From: Cellvibrionaceae bacterium
Lineage (GTDB): Bacteria; Pseudomonadota; Gammaproteobacteria; Pseudomonadales; Cellvibrionaceae
Reading direction: 5' to 3'
Length of the DNA: 64,000 bases
Assembly (NCBI GenBank): GCA_028281575.1
Contig: JANQJP010000086.1
Span: forward strand, 1 to 64,000
Positions within the stretch are counted from its first letter, which is position 1, and each line of letters starts with the position of its first letter. Both the position numbers and the translations under genes were made by a program. Shown here piece by piece: positions 1 to 8,158 of the stretch. The notes beneath the pieces are model-generated. The model ran no database searches and had not been told where the DNA came from. It worked only from the letters and a program-made list of their open reading frames with translations.

Positions 1-239
1 ATGGATGCAGGAGGTAGAATAACGCAGGAGCAGTTATCGACGACTGCATGGATGCAGGAGGTAGAATAACGCAGGAGCAGTTATCGAGAGGAATTGGCGT
101 AGCTAAAGGGGTGGAGCGGATTAAAGCGAAGCACTGCTTCGCTCCGCGTAACGACCCTTATCTATGATTTTGGGCCGGTCCTGCTTGCAGGTATTCATGC
201 GTTTTTTGAACGTATCGTCGGTGCGCAAACGTTTCGAAG
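1..239 (+). repeat. Structured intergenic repeat, copy A (left end cut by window)
   Basis: This is a member of the repeat family also found at 6909, 20771, 32321, 49569 and 60829. It opens with two identical 40-bp units (1-40 and 48-87) separated by 7 bp. The conserved core follows, with an inner hairpin at 126-142 (GCGAAGC/GCTTCGC) and a second at 180-191 (CCTGC-TT-GCAGG). The right arm (about 200-239) closely resembles that of the copy at 60829. The left arm lies outside the window, so closure of the outer stem cannot be tested here. It sits just upstream of trhP. No reading frame is supported. Confidence 0.85.
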
Positions 240-293
240 GCAAATATGTTGACGTACTTTAAGTTAAATGCACCTTTTTTATAAATAAGACCT

Positions 294-1625
294 ATGACCA
301 CTGAACTACTCTCCCCCGCCGGCACCTTAAAAAGTATGCGCTACGCCTTCGCCTACGGCGCGGATGCCGTATATGCCGGCCAACCCCGATACAGCTTGCG
401 CGTTCGCAATAACGAATTTAACAAGATCGAAAATATCGGTACAGCCATCGCCGAGGCCCATACCGGCGGTAAAAAATTCTACCTGGCCAGCAACGTATCA
501 CCGCACAACGACAAAATTCGCTCGTATATCAGGGACCTGGAACCTGTCATCGCAATGCGACCGGACGCACTTATCATGGCGGATCCGGGACTTATTATGC
601 TGGTGCGCGAACGCTGGCCCGAGCAGGAAATTCATCTGAGTGTGCAGGCAAATGCGGTTAACTATGCCTCGGTGAAATTCTGGGCCACTAACGGTATTCG
701 CCGAGTGATTCTTTCACGCGAGCTTTCGCTAGATGAAATTGAAGAAATTAAACAGCGATGCCCTGAAGTAGAGCTCGAGGTTTTCGTACACGGTGCTTTG
801 TGTATCGCCTACTCCGGACGCTGTCTACTCAGCGGCTATATGACCCACCGAGATCCCAACCAGGGAGCCTGTACCAACACCTGCCGCTGGGAATACAACG
901 TTCACGAAGCAGAAGAAAACACAGAGGGAAATTTAATTGCACGAAGCGGGCCGAGCCTCGCCGAGTGGACTCCGACTGAAGCGCTCGCCCCTGTGCTTTT
1001 GCAGGAAAAAAGCCGCCCTGGCGAATACATGCCCGCATACGAAGACGAGCACGGCACCTATATTATGAACTCTAAAGATCTGCGCGCCGTACAGCACGTA
1101 CAGCGGCTGGTAAAAATAGGGGTTGAATCACTGAAAATTGAAGGCCGGACCAAATCCCATTATTACGTTGCGCGCACGGCGCAAATATATCGTGCAGCAA
1201 TTAACGCTGCGGAAGACGGCCGCGATTTCGATATGAATTGGATGGCCGAGCTCGACCATCTCGCCAACCGCGGTTATACGGAAGGCTTTTACCGACGTCA
1301 TGTACCGAGCGAATATCAAAACTATGAGGCGGGCGTATCCACAAATCCAAATCAACAATTTGTCGGTGAGGTCTTAGTTGGCGAGGACAGCGATTTAATC
1401 CGCATCGAGGTCAAAAATAAATTTCGTGTTAATGATCACATGCTGCTTGTCACACCTGAAGGAAACATCGAGTTTGTCATTGAAGATCTGTACGACAAGC
1501 ACGGCCACCACACCGAAGAAGCGCCTGGTTCAGGCCACATAATCAGTTTTCCCCGCCAATCTTTGGGCAACCAATCGCTCTCGCCCGAGGCGCTGTCCCA
1601 TGCACTACTTATGCGCCATATATAA
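294..1625 (+). CDS. trhP: tRNA 5-hydroxyuridine synthesis protein TrhP (YegQ, peptidase U32 family)
   Basis: At 443 aa this is close to E. coli YegQ/TrhP. The N-terminus (MTTELLSPAGTLKSMRYAF) and the family signature around residues 160-205 are clear: VFVHGALC, SGRCLLSGY, then NQGACTNTCRWEY. The conserved cysteines there are thought to bind an iron-sulfur cluster. In the known pathway TrhP makes 5-hydroxyuridine at tRNA position 34 with prephenate, the first step to cmo5U; cmoM, a later enzyme of that pathway, lies at 53832. 'Peptidase U32' is a historical family name and protease activity is not implied. The sirtuin gene starts 3 nt after the stop, so the two are probably co-transcribed. Confidence 0.95.
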   Translation: MTTELLSPAGTLKSMRYAFAYGADAVYAGQPRYSLRVRNNEFNKIENIGTAIAEAHTGGKKFYLASNVSPHNDKIRSYIRDLEPVIAMRPDALIMADPGLIMLVRERWPEQEIHLSVQANAVNYASVKFWATNGIRRVILSRELSLDEIEEIKQRCPEVELEVFVHGALCIAYSGRCLLSGYMTHRDPNQGACTNTCRWEYNVHEAEENTEGNLIARSGPSLAEWTPTEALAPVLLQEKSRPGEYMPAYEDEHGTYIMNSKDLRAVQHVQRLVKIGVESLKIEGRTKSHYYVARTAQIYRAAINAAEDGRDFDMNWMAELDHLANRGYTEGFYRRHVPSEYQNYEAGVSTNPNQQFVGEVLVGEDSDLIRIEVKNKFRVNDHMLLVTPEGNIEFVIEDLYDKHGHHTEEAPGSGHIISFPRQSLGNQSLSPEALSHALLMRHI

Positions 1626-1628
1626 ACG

Positions 1629-2330
1629 ATGAAGCCTTTAAATAGCTATTCGAAAATTGTTGTACTTACTGGGGCTGGCATCTCAGCTGAATCGGGCTTA
1701 CTCACGTTTCGTGACAACGGTGGTCTGTGGGAGGGACATCGAGTTGAAGATGTCGCGACCCCGGAAGCCTTTGTCCGATCTCCCGAAACAGTGCAACACT
1801 TTTATAACGAGCGTCGCAGAAAATTGATAGAAGAGACTGGACCAAATGCTGCACATCAAGCCCTCGCCGAATTTGAACACAATTTCGACGGTGACTTTCT
1901 CCTCGTCACCCAAAACGTAGACGACCTGCACGAGAGAGCTGGCAGTAAAAACCTGATTCACATGCATGGAGAGTTGCGTAAATCCCGATGCACACACTGC
2001 TCGGCGGTAAGCCCCTGCGACATAGCTATCGATCAATTTAGCTCCTGCGCGCATTGCGGCGCAACAAACAGTCTGCGACCACATATTGTTTGGTTCGGAG
2101 AAATTCCGCTGGAGATGGAACAGATTGAGAGCGCATTGGTTGAATGCGATGCGTTTGTCGCGATCGGCACTTCTGGAAATGTCTATCCTGCCGCAGGTTT
2201 TGTTCAAGCCGCGCGCTTTGCCGAAGCAGATACGTTGGAACTCAACTTGGACTGCTCTACAACCAGCCACTTGTTCTCCCACAGTGTTCAGGGTCCGGCA
2301 ACCAAGGTTGTGCCGGCGCTCTTTTACTAG
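1629..2330 (+). CDS. cobB: NAD-dependent protein deacylase, sirtuin (CobB type)
   Basis: This 233-aa SIR2-family enzyme removes acyl groups from lysines using NAD+. Visible motifs in order are GAGISAESG (about 15-23, NAD binding), TFRDNGGLW, TQNVDDLHERAG, and HMHGE with the catalytic histidine. Two CxxC pairs (CTHC and CAHC) for a structural zinc follow, then the GTSGNVYPA segment. The YNER stretch fits the Y-x-x-R motif of class III sirtuins that accept succinyl-lysine, so desuccinylase activity is plausible. The start lies 3 nt after the trhP stop. A predicted FNR site begins 4 nt after this gene's stop and belongs to the next gene. Confidence 0.93.
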   Translation: MKPLNSYSKIVVLTGAGISAESGLLTFRDNGGLWEGHRVEDVATPEAFVRSPETVQHFYNERRRKLIEETGPNAAHQALAEFEHNFDGDFLLVTQNVDDLHERAGSKNLIHMHGELRKSRCTHCSAVSPCDIAIDQFSSCAHCGATNSLRPHIVWFGEIPLEMEQIESALVECDAFVAIGTSGNVYPAAGFVQAARFAEADTLELNLDCSTTSHLFSHSVQGPATKVVPALFY

Positions 2331-2333
2331 CTC

Positions 2334-2347
2334 TTGATTTCGGTCAA
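2334..2347 (+). promoter_or_regulatory. Predicted FNR/Anr binding site
   Basis: TTGATTTCGGTCAA matches the FNR/Anr consensus TTGAT-N4-ATCAA at 9 of 10 defined positions. Its centre (2340.5) lies about 29 bp upstream of a TACACT -10-like hexamer (2369-2374). This would put the site near -41.5, the usual position for a class II activating site. The downstream gene is a HemN-like protein and the next is an FNR family regulator. Pseudomonads also place hemN beside anr and control it with Anr. Binding is inferred from sequence only. Confidence 0.65.
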
Positions 2348-2406
2348 TATCTCTGTGTTTCACTGCCATACACTGTGCGGCGACACAACTTCCTACAGTA
2401 GCCGCG

Positions 2407-3189
2407 ATGACCTGGGCCTTAAACAACGCACTTTGCAAATTGATGGCTGGAGAAAAGCGAAATCTCGCTATTCAAATTGCCCTCAAACGCATCGAAATGC
2501 TCAGTGCAGCTCACCGAGATATCGGCCTTATTCTCGAACAGGAACTGAGTATTTGGCGGCGTTTTCTTGGTGCTCGGCGTGTATTGAATCTAGAGTTAGG
2601 TTTTCGCCCCCATATCCTTGAGCCCTATCAAGTCACCCGGCTAATCCACCAGGTTGCACGCTTGTTTAACGTTGAAGGCACATCGACTTATCGAGTCGTA
2701 ATCCGCCCACAGGATGCTCGTGAAACCACATTTGCACTGTTAAAAGGCCTCGGGTTTACGCATTGCCAGTTTGTCGTTGAGCATATCGAGGAGGCTGCAA
2801 TCATGGAGCTCTCCGTCCCCATCAATCAGGCGCGGCACTTCCAATTCGAAAAAATCGGTATCCAACTGGCGCTGCCCAGCTGTATCGCGGAAATAGCCAC
2901 ATATATAAAAGATCTGCACAGATACTTAAAACCAGACTACGTCCTGCTCGGCCGGGAAAGTCGAAAATTAACATGCGTTGATATCGCCTCAGAGACAGTA
3001 CTTCACCAGGCAGATTTAGGAAGTACTGATTGCGATTTACTCGGTATTGGCGTCGGCGCGACGAGTATTCTCAACGAATGGCAACTTATTGCATACGCTG
3101 AGCCCGAGCTCTATCTAGACGCAATAGGCCAACACCATATGCCAATTAAAATTCCCAACGCCTCTGGCGAGCCAGCAAAACCCCACTAA
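2407..3189 (+). CDS. HemN-like protein lacking the radical-SAM cluster
   Basis: The 260-aa product aligns by eye with two parts of oxygen-independent coproporphyrinogen III oxidase HemN. Residues about 60-130 match the segment around HemN 'LHWGGGTPTYL...EVDPRE'; here the glycine-rich SAM-contact motif reads LELGFRP. Residues about 180-230 match the 'DHFARPDDEL...DLLGMGVSA' region; here DYVLLGRESRKL and DLLGIGVGA. The N-terminal segment carrying CxxxCxxC is absent, as is most of the C-terminal domain, so oxidase activity is not expected. The frame is open and uninterrupted. It sits between a predicted FNR site and the fnr gene. It may be a regulatory or scaffold derivative, or a decaying paralogue. 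Confidence 0.65.
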   Translation: MTWALNNALCKLMAGEKRNLAIQIALKRIEMLSAAHRDIGLILEQELSIWRRFLGARRVLNLELGFRPHILEPYQVTRLIHQVARLFNVEGTSTYRVVIRPQDARETTFALLKGLGFTHCQFVVEHIEEAAIMELSVPINQARHFQFEKIGIQLALPSCIAEIATYIKDLHRYLKPDYVLLGRESRKLTCVDIASETVLHQADLGSTDCDLLGIGVGATSILNEWQLIAYAEPELYLDAIGQHHMPIKIPNASGEPAKPH

Positions 3190-3299
3190 AGATGGAAAAC
3201 TGTGTCGTGTCGGCCTTTTTTGGCACACATTCGCGTGCGAAACGTCCTGCATTAGCGTTATTATTACGACAAAAACAACGCCGTTGAGAATTCAAACTC

Positions 3300-4040
3300 A
3301 TGAGTGTAGAACACGCTACCGAACAAAGATGTGACAACATTGCCCCAGCTAATTGCGCAGATTGCCGGATGGCAGCTATTTGCCTGCCCATTAGCCTGGA
3401 AATTGACGATATTAACAAGCTGGCGAGCATTATTCGGCGTGGCCGCCCTTTGCAGAGAAAGGAACATATATATCGCGCGGGTGAGCCTTTTAAATCCGTC
3501 TACGCTGTACATTCCGGTTCAGTAAAAACTGTAAAAGTTACCGAGGAAGGCATTGAACAAATTACCGGCTTTCATCTCCCCGGAGAACTTATCGGCATGG
3601 ATGGCATCGCGTCGAATGTGCATAGCAACTCTGCAATTACCTTAGAAACATCCTCTATCTGTGAAATTCCATTTCACCGATTAGAAGAACTTAGCGCCAA
3701 GATACCCAGCCTGCAGCGTCGTTTTTTTCAACTTATGAGTAAAGAAATCGCCGAAGAACAAACGCTGATTACCATGCTCAGTAAAAACAGCGCCGAAGAG
3801 AGAATCGCAGCCTTACTGCTTAGCATTTCATTGAGACATCAATACAGGGGGCTCTCTGCAAGAGAATTTCTCCTGCCGATGTCCCGCTCAGACATAGCTA
3901 ACTATCTGGGCCTCACAATCGAAACTGTCAGTCGTGTTTTTGCTCGCCTAAACAAAAACGGAATCATTGATCTGGATAAAAAACACATAAAAATCAACAA
4001 CATAGATGCCCTCAAACCCGCAGCTTTCTGCCGCAGCTAA
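3300..4040 (+). CDS. fnr: FNR/Anr family oxygen-sensing transcription regulator
   Basis: This 246-aa CRP/FNR family protein has the complete oxygen-sensing cysteine set: Cys19, Cys22, Cys28 (NCADCRMAAIC) and Cys121 (SSICEIPFH). The spacing equals E. coli FNR, so it should bind a [4Fe-4S] cluster. The cyclic-nucleotide-like beta-roll spans about 40-150, followed by the dimer helix. The helix-turn-helix (SRSDIANYLGLTIETVSRVFARL, about 197-219) carries the E-x-x-S-R recognition residues that read TTGAT half-sites. The pseudomonad name for this type is Anr. The gene is preceded by the HemN-like gene and followed after 12 bp by a DUF4202 gene, probably in one unit. Confidence 0.93.
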   Translation: MSVEHATEQRCDNIAPANCADCRMAAICLPISLEIDDINKLASIIRRGRPLQRKEHIYRAGEPFKSVYAVHSGSVKTVKVTEEGIEQITGFHLPGELIGMDGIASNVHSNSAITLETSSICEIPFHRLEELSAKIPSLQRRFFQLMSKEIAEEQTLITMLSKNSAEERIAALLLSISLRHQYRGLSAREFLLPMSRSDIANYLGLTIETVSRVFARLNKNGIIDLDKKHIKINNIDALKPAAFCRS

Positions 4041-4052
4041 ACGACTGAAGAT

Positions 4053-4637
4053 ATGAATTCACAATTGACTACCGTGCTGAGATTAATTGATGCGGCCAAC
4101 GCTCTCGACCCAAACCTCGAGCCAGACGCACAAGGCAATGAAACACCAAAGGAATTACTTTACTCGCTCAGAATGAGCGAAGCCCTCGAACAATTCCACC
4201 CAAACGCTTCCGAAGCTCTTCAAATCGCAACCAGAGCTCAACATATTGAGCGCTGGTTGTACCCTCGCTCTGATTACCCAGACGGAAGAACTGGCTACAA
4301 GAAATGGCGTTCTAATCTTTATCTATTTCATGCAAAACGCGCTGCCGAAATTGCAGAAGAGGCCGGCTATTCACAGGAACTATGTCAACGTATTGCCCAT
4401 CTTGTACAAAAACGTGGAATGAAGCAAAACCCCGAAGCACAAATTTTGGAAGACGTTGTTTGTCTTGTATTCCTTCAGTTTTATTTTGCGGAATTTGCTA
4501 CGAAGCACGACGAAAAAAAACTTATCGATATAATTCAAAAAACATGGAAAAAAATGTCGAACGATGGTCATCAAGCAGCATTAAAAATTAATTTCCCAAC
4601 TGATCTAAAAAAACTCGTAGAAAAAGCACTCTGTTAA
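4053..4637 (+). CDS. DUF4202 domain-containing protein
   Basis: The 194-aa protein shows the DUF4202 pattern: an early 'LIDAANALDPNLE' segment, the conserved block HIERWLYPRSDYPDGRTGYKKWRSNL (about 65-89), then FHAKRAAEIAEEAGY and a lysine-rich C-terminus. The conserved histidines recall HD-type helical proteins, but no biochemical function is established to my knowledge. It begins 12 bp after the fnr stop, so it is probably co-transcribed with fnr. Homologues are usually cytosolic and I see no signal peptide or membrane segment. Confidence 0.8.
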   Translation: MNSQLTTVLRLIDAANALDPNLEPDAQGNETPKELLYSLRMSEALEQFHPNASEALQIATRAQHIERWLYPRSDYPDGRTGYKKWRSNLYLFHAKRAAEIAEEAGYSQELCQRIAHLVQKRGMKQNPEAQILEDVVCLVFLQFYFAEFATKHDEKKLIDIIQKTWKKMSNDGHQAALKINFPTDLKKLVEKALC

Positions 4638-4679
4638 AAAAACCGACAGCGTTAAAAAACCCGACAGAAAGGCATGTAA

Positions 4680-5051
4680 ATGACGACTTTTTTTACAGTT
4701 ATTAAACACGCTCACGTATGGTGCGTCACGCTATCATTTTTACTTTTTTTTATTCGACTAATGTGGCTGTTTAGTGGTTCTTATAGGCTGCGAGCGCACT
4801 GGACGAAAATAATTCCACATGTAATAGATAGCCTATTATTTATGACAGGAATGCTTATGATGGGCATTTTAGGATATACGGAAGAAATGCCGCCTTGGCT
4901 CGCTGTAAAACTTATCCTAATTGTTTTATATATCTTTTCCGGCATTATTTGTTTTAGAAAAAGCTCACTGCGTTATGAGTTTGGCATCTTGTCCTTAGTA
5001 CTGTTTTTCGCCGCGGCATATTTTGCTATCAACAAACCTCAAATTTATTGA
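4680..5051 (+). CDS. SirB2 family integral membrane protein
   Basis: This small hydrophobic protein (123 aa) has about four transmembrane helices. The start MTTFFTVIKHAHVWCVTLSF and the internal HWTKIIPHVIDSLLF block are typical of the SirB2/YchQ family. The name comes from a regulator locus of Salmonella invasion genes; the biochemical role is unknown. It is separated from the DUF4202 gene by 42 bp that contain a duplicated ACCGACAG-like sequence but no clear terminator. The local DNA is more AT-rich than the housekeeping genes around it. Confidence 0.85.
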   Translation: MTTFFTVIKHAHVWCVTLSFLLFFIRLMWLFSGSYRLRAHWTKIIPHVIDSLLFMTGMLMMGILGYTEEMPPWLAVKLILIVLYIFSGIICFRKSSLRYEFGILSLVLFFAAAYFAINKPQIY

Positions 5052-5178
5052 CCCTTCCTCAAACTAATATCAATTCCTAAATTCATCGCTGAAACGAATA
5101 ACTAATTCGCTTTTGTTATGGATATGCAACTTTCTCTACCGCATAACTATGACAAACGAAATTAATTAAAATTTCGTA

Positions 5179-5207
5179 TTGACACTGCAGTTAGACAATA
5201 CTTAAAT
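5179..5207 (+). promoter_or_regulatory. Sigma70-type promoter candidate
   Basis: A perfect -35 TTGACA (5179-5184) is followed after 17 bp by TTAAAT (5202-5207), in an AT-rich region. It is placed to drive the small secreted protein at 5265, with a leader of about 50 nt and the purine-rich AAGGCGGA upstream of the ATG. The -10 matches the consensus at 4 of 6 positions. Confidence 0.5.
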
Positions 5208-5264
5208 TACAAAGCTATTGAAAATTAGTCTAAAAAAAAATCAGGTTGAAGGCGGAAATATTCT

Positions 5265-5798
5265 ATGAAACTCATAAGCTTGGTTTGCATCGCCGGCTTA
5301 CTATTTGGTGCTCATACGGCATATGGATGTGACGAGGCTTGTCAGAAGGAAGCTGCTGAAACGAAAAATTCTGTAAAGTTTCCTGGTTACTTGACCTGGA
5401 GATATTGCGACGATCTGAAACTCGATTTCATCGAGACTGATATGAAAAGCCTCCAATCATATAGTTCTAAGCACTTCAATACGAAGTACAAAGGCCCGAT
5501 CAAAAACACCATTAAGTTCCTGTCCCAGCGTAAAGAATGGCTCCAAGAGTGCGATAGATACTTGGGTATGACGCGCAAAGACCGTATTTTCCATGATACC
5601 AAGACCACAAAACTGGTCTTTAACAAGATGGATTCGATCAATACAGAACTTAAAGACATTATTAATGGCGTAACCTATTCATCGTCTCAAGGCGACGAAA
5701 CCAAGGTCATCGTCGGCGAAAAGTTCAACGCCTTGTTCCGCGCGATCGATGACCACAAAAACCTGATGCACCTAAAAGGCAAATACGTTTATCAATAG
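5265..5798 (+). CDS. Small secreted protein of unknown function
   Basis: The 177-aa protein has a clear Sec signal peptide (about 1-21, cleaved after AYG). The mature part is lysine-rich, mostly helical in pattern, with four cysteines (CDEAC near its start, then single cysteines near residues 48 and 96) that could form two disulfides in the periplasm. I recognise no domain. It has its own promoter candidate at 5179 and no obvious operon partner, since dusA starts 99 bp downstream. It could be a lineage-specific periplasmic protein. Confidence 0.7.
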   Translation: MKLISLVCIAGLLFGAHTAYGCDEACQKEAAETKNSVKFPGYLTWRYCDDLKLDFIETDMKSLQSYSSKHFNTKYKGPIKNTIKFLSQRKEWLQECDRYLGMTRKDRIFHDTKTTKLVFNKMDSINTELKDIINGVTYSSSQGDETKVIVGEKFNALFRAIDDHKNLMHLKGKYVYQ

Positions 5799-5897
5799 TA
5801 GAAGCCGGCAGGCAGATCCACTGCTCGCCGACGAACTCCCCGCAGCACGCGCATTCTGCTAGCATAGTCCTTTGTTTCCTGACAAATCACCCTACTG

Positions 5898-6890
5898 ATG
5901 GCTTTCAATAGCCCCTCCAGCTTAAGCCCATGGCGTTTTTGCATCGCTCCGATGATGGACTGGAGCGACCGTCATTGCCGCTATTTTTGGCGCTTATTAA
6001 CCCAACACAGCCTACTCTATACCGAAATGGTCACATCTGGGGCACTGATTCATGGCAACAAAACACACCTGCTGAACTTTAACCCCGAGGAGCATCCGCT
6101 TGCTTTACAAGTTGGAGGTAGTCATCCTGCGGAATTAGCCGAGTGCGCAAAAATGGCTGAAGACTGGGGCTACGATGAGATCAACCTGAATTGCGGTTGC
6201 CCAAGCGACCGGGTTCAATCCGGCAAAATTGGCGCAATCCTGATGACCGACCCATCTCTTGTTGCCAACTGTGTTGAAGCCATGACCCGCGCCTGCAATA
6301 TTCCCGTAACGGTAAAACACCGTATCGGCGTCGATAATATGGAAGACTATCGCGATATGCGCACTTTTGTTGCAACTGTTGCAAACGCGGGATGCAACAC
6401 CTTTATTGTGCACGCCCGCAAGGCTTGGTTAAAAGGACTCAGCCCTAAAGAGAACCGAGAAATCCCTCCACTAAAGTATGAACTTGTCTATGAATTAAAA
6501 GACGAATTCCCAACACTTACCGTCGTTATTAATGGCGGTATTACCACAATCGAACAGTCGCATACCCTGCTAAAGCATGTGGACGGTGTAATGATTGGGC
6601 GCGAAGCCTATCAAAACCCCTACTTTCTCAGGCACGTCGACAGTCAAGTGCTCGAAGCCGGCGCCTCAGAACCAGATCGTAAAACTATACTGATGCGTTA
6701 TGCGGCTTACTGTGAAAAACAACTGGCGGGCGGTCATAAGCTACACTTCATGAGTCGCCATGCGCTCGGCCTCTATCAGGGACAACCCGGCGCACGCAAC
6801 TTTAGACGCCATATCACGGAAAATGCCAACAAACCCGGGGCGGGCGTCGAGGTGCTCTACAAAGCACTGACTTACGTAGAAGAGGTCTAA
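5898..6890 (+). CDS. dusA: tRNA-dihydrouridine(20/20a) synthase DusA
   Basis: This 330-aa flavin enzyme reduces uridine in the tRNA D-loop using NADPH. DusA-type features are the start WRFCIAPMMDWSDRHCRYF, the catalytic-cysteine block NLNCGCPSDRVQSGKIGA (about 96-113), HARKAWLKGLSPKENREIPPL (substrate and FMN contacts), VVINGGI, and DGVMIGREAYQNPY (FMN phosphate). The ending with GQPGARNFRRHI is also typical of DusA. Length matches E. coli DusA. Repeat copy B lies immediately downstream. Confidence 0.95.
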   Translation: MAFNSPSSLSPWRFCIAPMMDWSDRHCRYFWRLLTQHSLLYTEMVTSGALIHGNKTHLLNFNPEEHPLALQVGGSHPAELAECAKMAEDWGYDEINLNCGCPSDRVQSGKIGAILMTDPSLVANCVEAMTRACNIPVTVKHRIGVDNMEDYRDMRTFVATVANAGCNTFIVHARKAWLKGLSPKENREIPPLKYELVYELKDEFPTLTVVINGGITTIEQSHTLLKHVDGVMIGREAYQNPYFLRHVDSQVLEAGASEPDRKTILMRYAAYCEKQLAGGHKLHFMSRHALGLYQGQPGARNFRRHITENANKPGAGVEVLYKALTYVEEV

Positions 6891-6908
6891 AGGCAAAATA
6901 TGCTGTTA

Positions 6909-7096
6909 GGTGTGGTGGAAGGTAGGGCGTGATGAGACCGTCGCCAGAGGAATTCGGGCGCCGAGACCCCATGGATGGAGCGGATTAAGCAAAGCGCTGC
7001 TTTGCTCCGTGGAACGCCCCTTATCTGGGGTTTTCGGCCGGACCCGCTTGCGGGGGTTTACGTCGTGTCTCATCGCGCCCTACCTTCCACCGCACC
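6909..7096 (+). repeat. Structured intergenic repeat, copy B (divergent)
   Basis: The outer arms 6909-6938 and 7067-7096 pair over 30 bp. The only two imperfect positions are T opposite G, which would be G-U pairs in RNA. The arm sequence is unlike those of the other copies. The core keeps two hairpins: 6989-7005 is GCAAAGC/GCTTTGC (others GCGAAGC/GCTTCGC) and 7043-7054 is CCCGC-TT-GCGGG (others CCTGC-TT-GCAGG). Both are paired changes that preserve the stem. The 40-47 bp module seen in copies A, D and E is missing. It lies between dusA and talB, both rightward. Confidence 0.85.
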
Positions 7097-7218
7097 GGGG
7101 GGAAAATACCCTTAAGTAAGTGCCATTCGGGTCTAAATCTTTTCTAGTGTTGTGCCAACACGCCATCGATTAGATAATGGCGGGCGTTTTTAACCATCCC
7201 ATTTGTTACGAGGAAGAT

Positions 7219-8154
7219 ATGAGCAACAAACTTGAGCAGCTCAAGCAGTTTTCTGATGTTGTCGCCGATACAGGCGATATCGAAGCGATTAAGCGTTACA
7301 CCCCGTTAGACGCCACAACCAATCCTTCATTGTTATACAAAGCTGCTCAATTAGAGCAATACGCACCTCTGGTCGACGATGCTTTGGCGGGTTCAGACTC
7401 AGTGCAGGACGCAGCAGATAAGCTTGCTGTCGCCATCGGCTCCGAAATTCTCACAGTTATTCCTGGCAGAATTTCAACGGAAGTTGATGCCCGACTATCT
7501 TTTGACACAAACGCCAGCATAGAAAAGGCAAAAAAGCTGATCGGTCTATACGAAGCTGCCGGCATCGCTAAAGAGCGTGTTTTGATTAAGCTGGCCTCTA
7601 CCTGGGAAGGTATTAAAGCCGCCGAAGTCCTCGAGAAAGAAGGCATCAATTGCAACCTGACCTTACTGTTCTCATTTAGCCAAGCAGCAGCATGTGCCGA
7701 TGCGGGCGCTTTTCTTATCAGCCCCTTTGTTGGCCGTATTCTCGATTGGTACAAAGCCAACACGGATAAAAAAGAGTACGCCCCATTCGAAGATCCAGGC
7801 GTTCAATCAGTTACAAAAATCTATAACTACTACAAGCAACACGGGTATAGCACAGTTGTTATGGGCGCTAGCTTCCGCAACACAGGCGAACTCGAAGCCC
7901 TTGCCGGGTGTGACCGCCTCACGATTAGCCCGCAATTGCTCGGTGAGTTCGAAGCCGATACCGGTGAACTCAAGCGCGTACTCTCGCCTGAAAACAAAGG
8001 TGAAGCAATCGCTAAAATCAGTGAAAGCGAAGCGCAATTCCGCTTCTCAAACAACGACGACGCGATGGCCACCGAAAAACTCGCCGAGGGCATTCGTAAT
8101 TTTGTCAAAGACCAGGTGAATCTAGAAAACTTCTTAACATCGAAGAAGGCCTAA
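7219..8154 (+). CDS. tal: Transaldolase (TalB type)
   Basis: This pentose-phosphate enzyme moves a dihydroxyacetone unit from sedoheptulose-7-phosphate to glyceraldehyde-3-phosphate. The product from the chosen ATG is 311 aa (E. coli TalB is 317). I prefer 7219 because GAGGAAG precedes it at proper spacing and [19 protein letters not shown] matches family N-termini; an in-frame ATG at 7177 would add a poorly conserved tail. Visible motifs are DATTNPSLL, the Schiff-base lysine in [20 protein letters not shown], and [13 protein letters not shown]. The TerB-like gene starts 5 nt after the stop. Confidence 0.95.
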   Translation: MSNKLEQLKQFSDVVADTGDIEAIKRYTPLDATTNPSLLYKAAQLEQYAPLVDDALAGSDSVQDAADKLAVAIGSEILTVIPGRISTEVDARLSFDTNASIEKAKKLIGLYEAAGIAKERVLIKLASTWEGIKAAEVLEKEGINCNLTLLFSFSQAAACADAGAFLISPFVGRILDWYKANTDKKEYAPFEDPGVQSVTKIYNYYKQHGYSTVVMGASFRNTGELEALAGCDRLTISPQLLGEFEADTGELKRVLSPENKGEAIAKISESEAQFRFSNNDDAMATEKLAEGIRNFVKDQVNLENFLTSKKA

Positions 8155-8158
8155 GTCA

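Noticed and set aside
221-236. PurR-box-like sequence GCGCAAACGTTTCGAA
   Set aside because: It is the right arm of repeat copy A, variants of which recur in copies G and C, and it lies upstream of trhP rather than a purine gene.
1698-2438. Long 246-codon minus-strand frame opposite the sirtuin gene
   Set aside because: The plus strand encodes a complete sirtuin with all motifs; the antisense frame has no recognisable features and covers the FNR site.
3283-3294. TTGAGAATTCAA upstream of fnr as an FNR autoregulation site
   Set aside because: The half-sites TTGA and TCAA are 4 bp apart instead of the required 6, so it does not fit the FNR consensus.
6910-7119. A 69-codon open frame between dusA and talB
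   Set aside because: It is a translation of repeat copy B. The paired inverted arms and hairpins explain the sequence better than coding.
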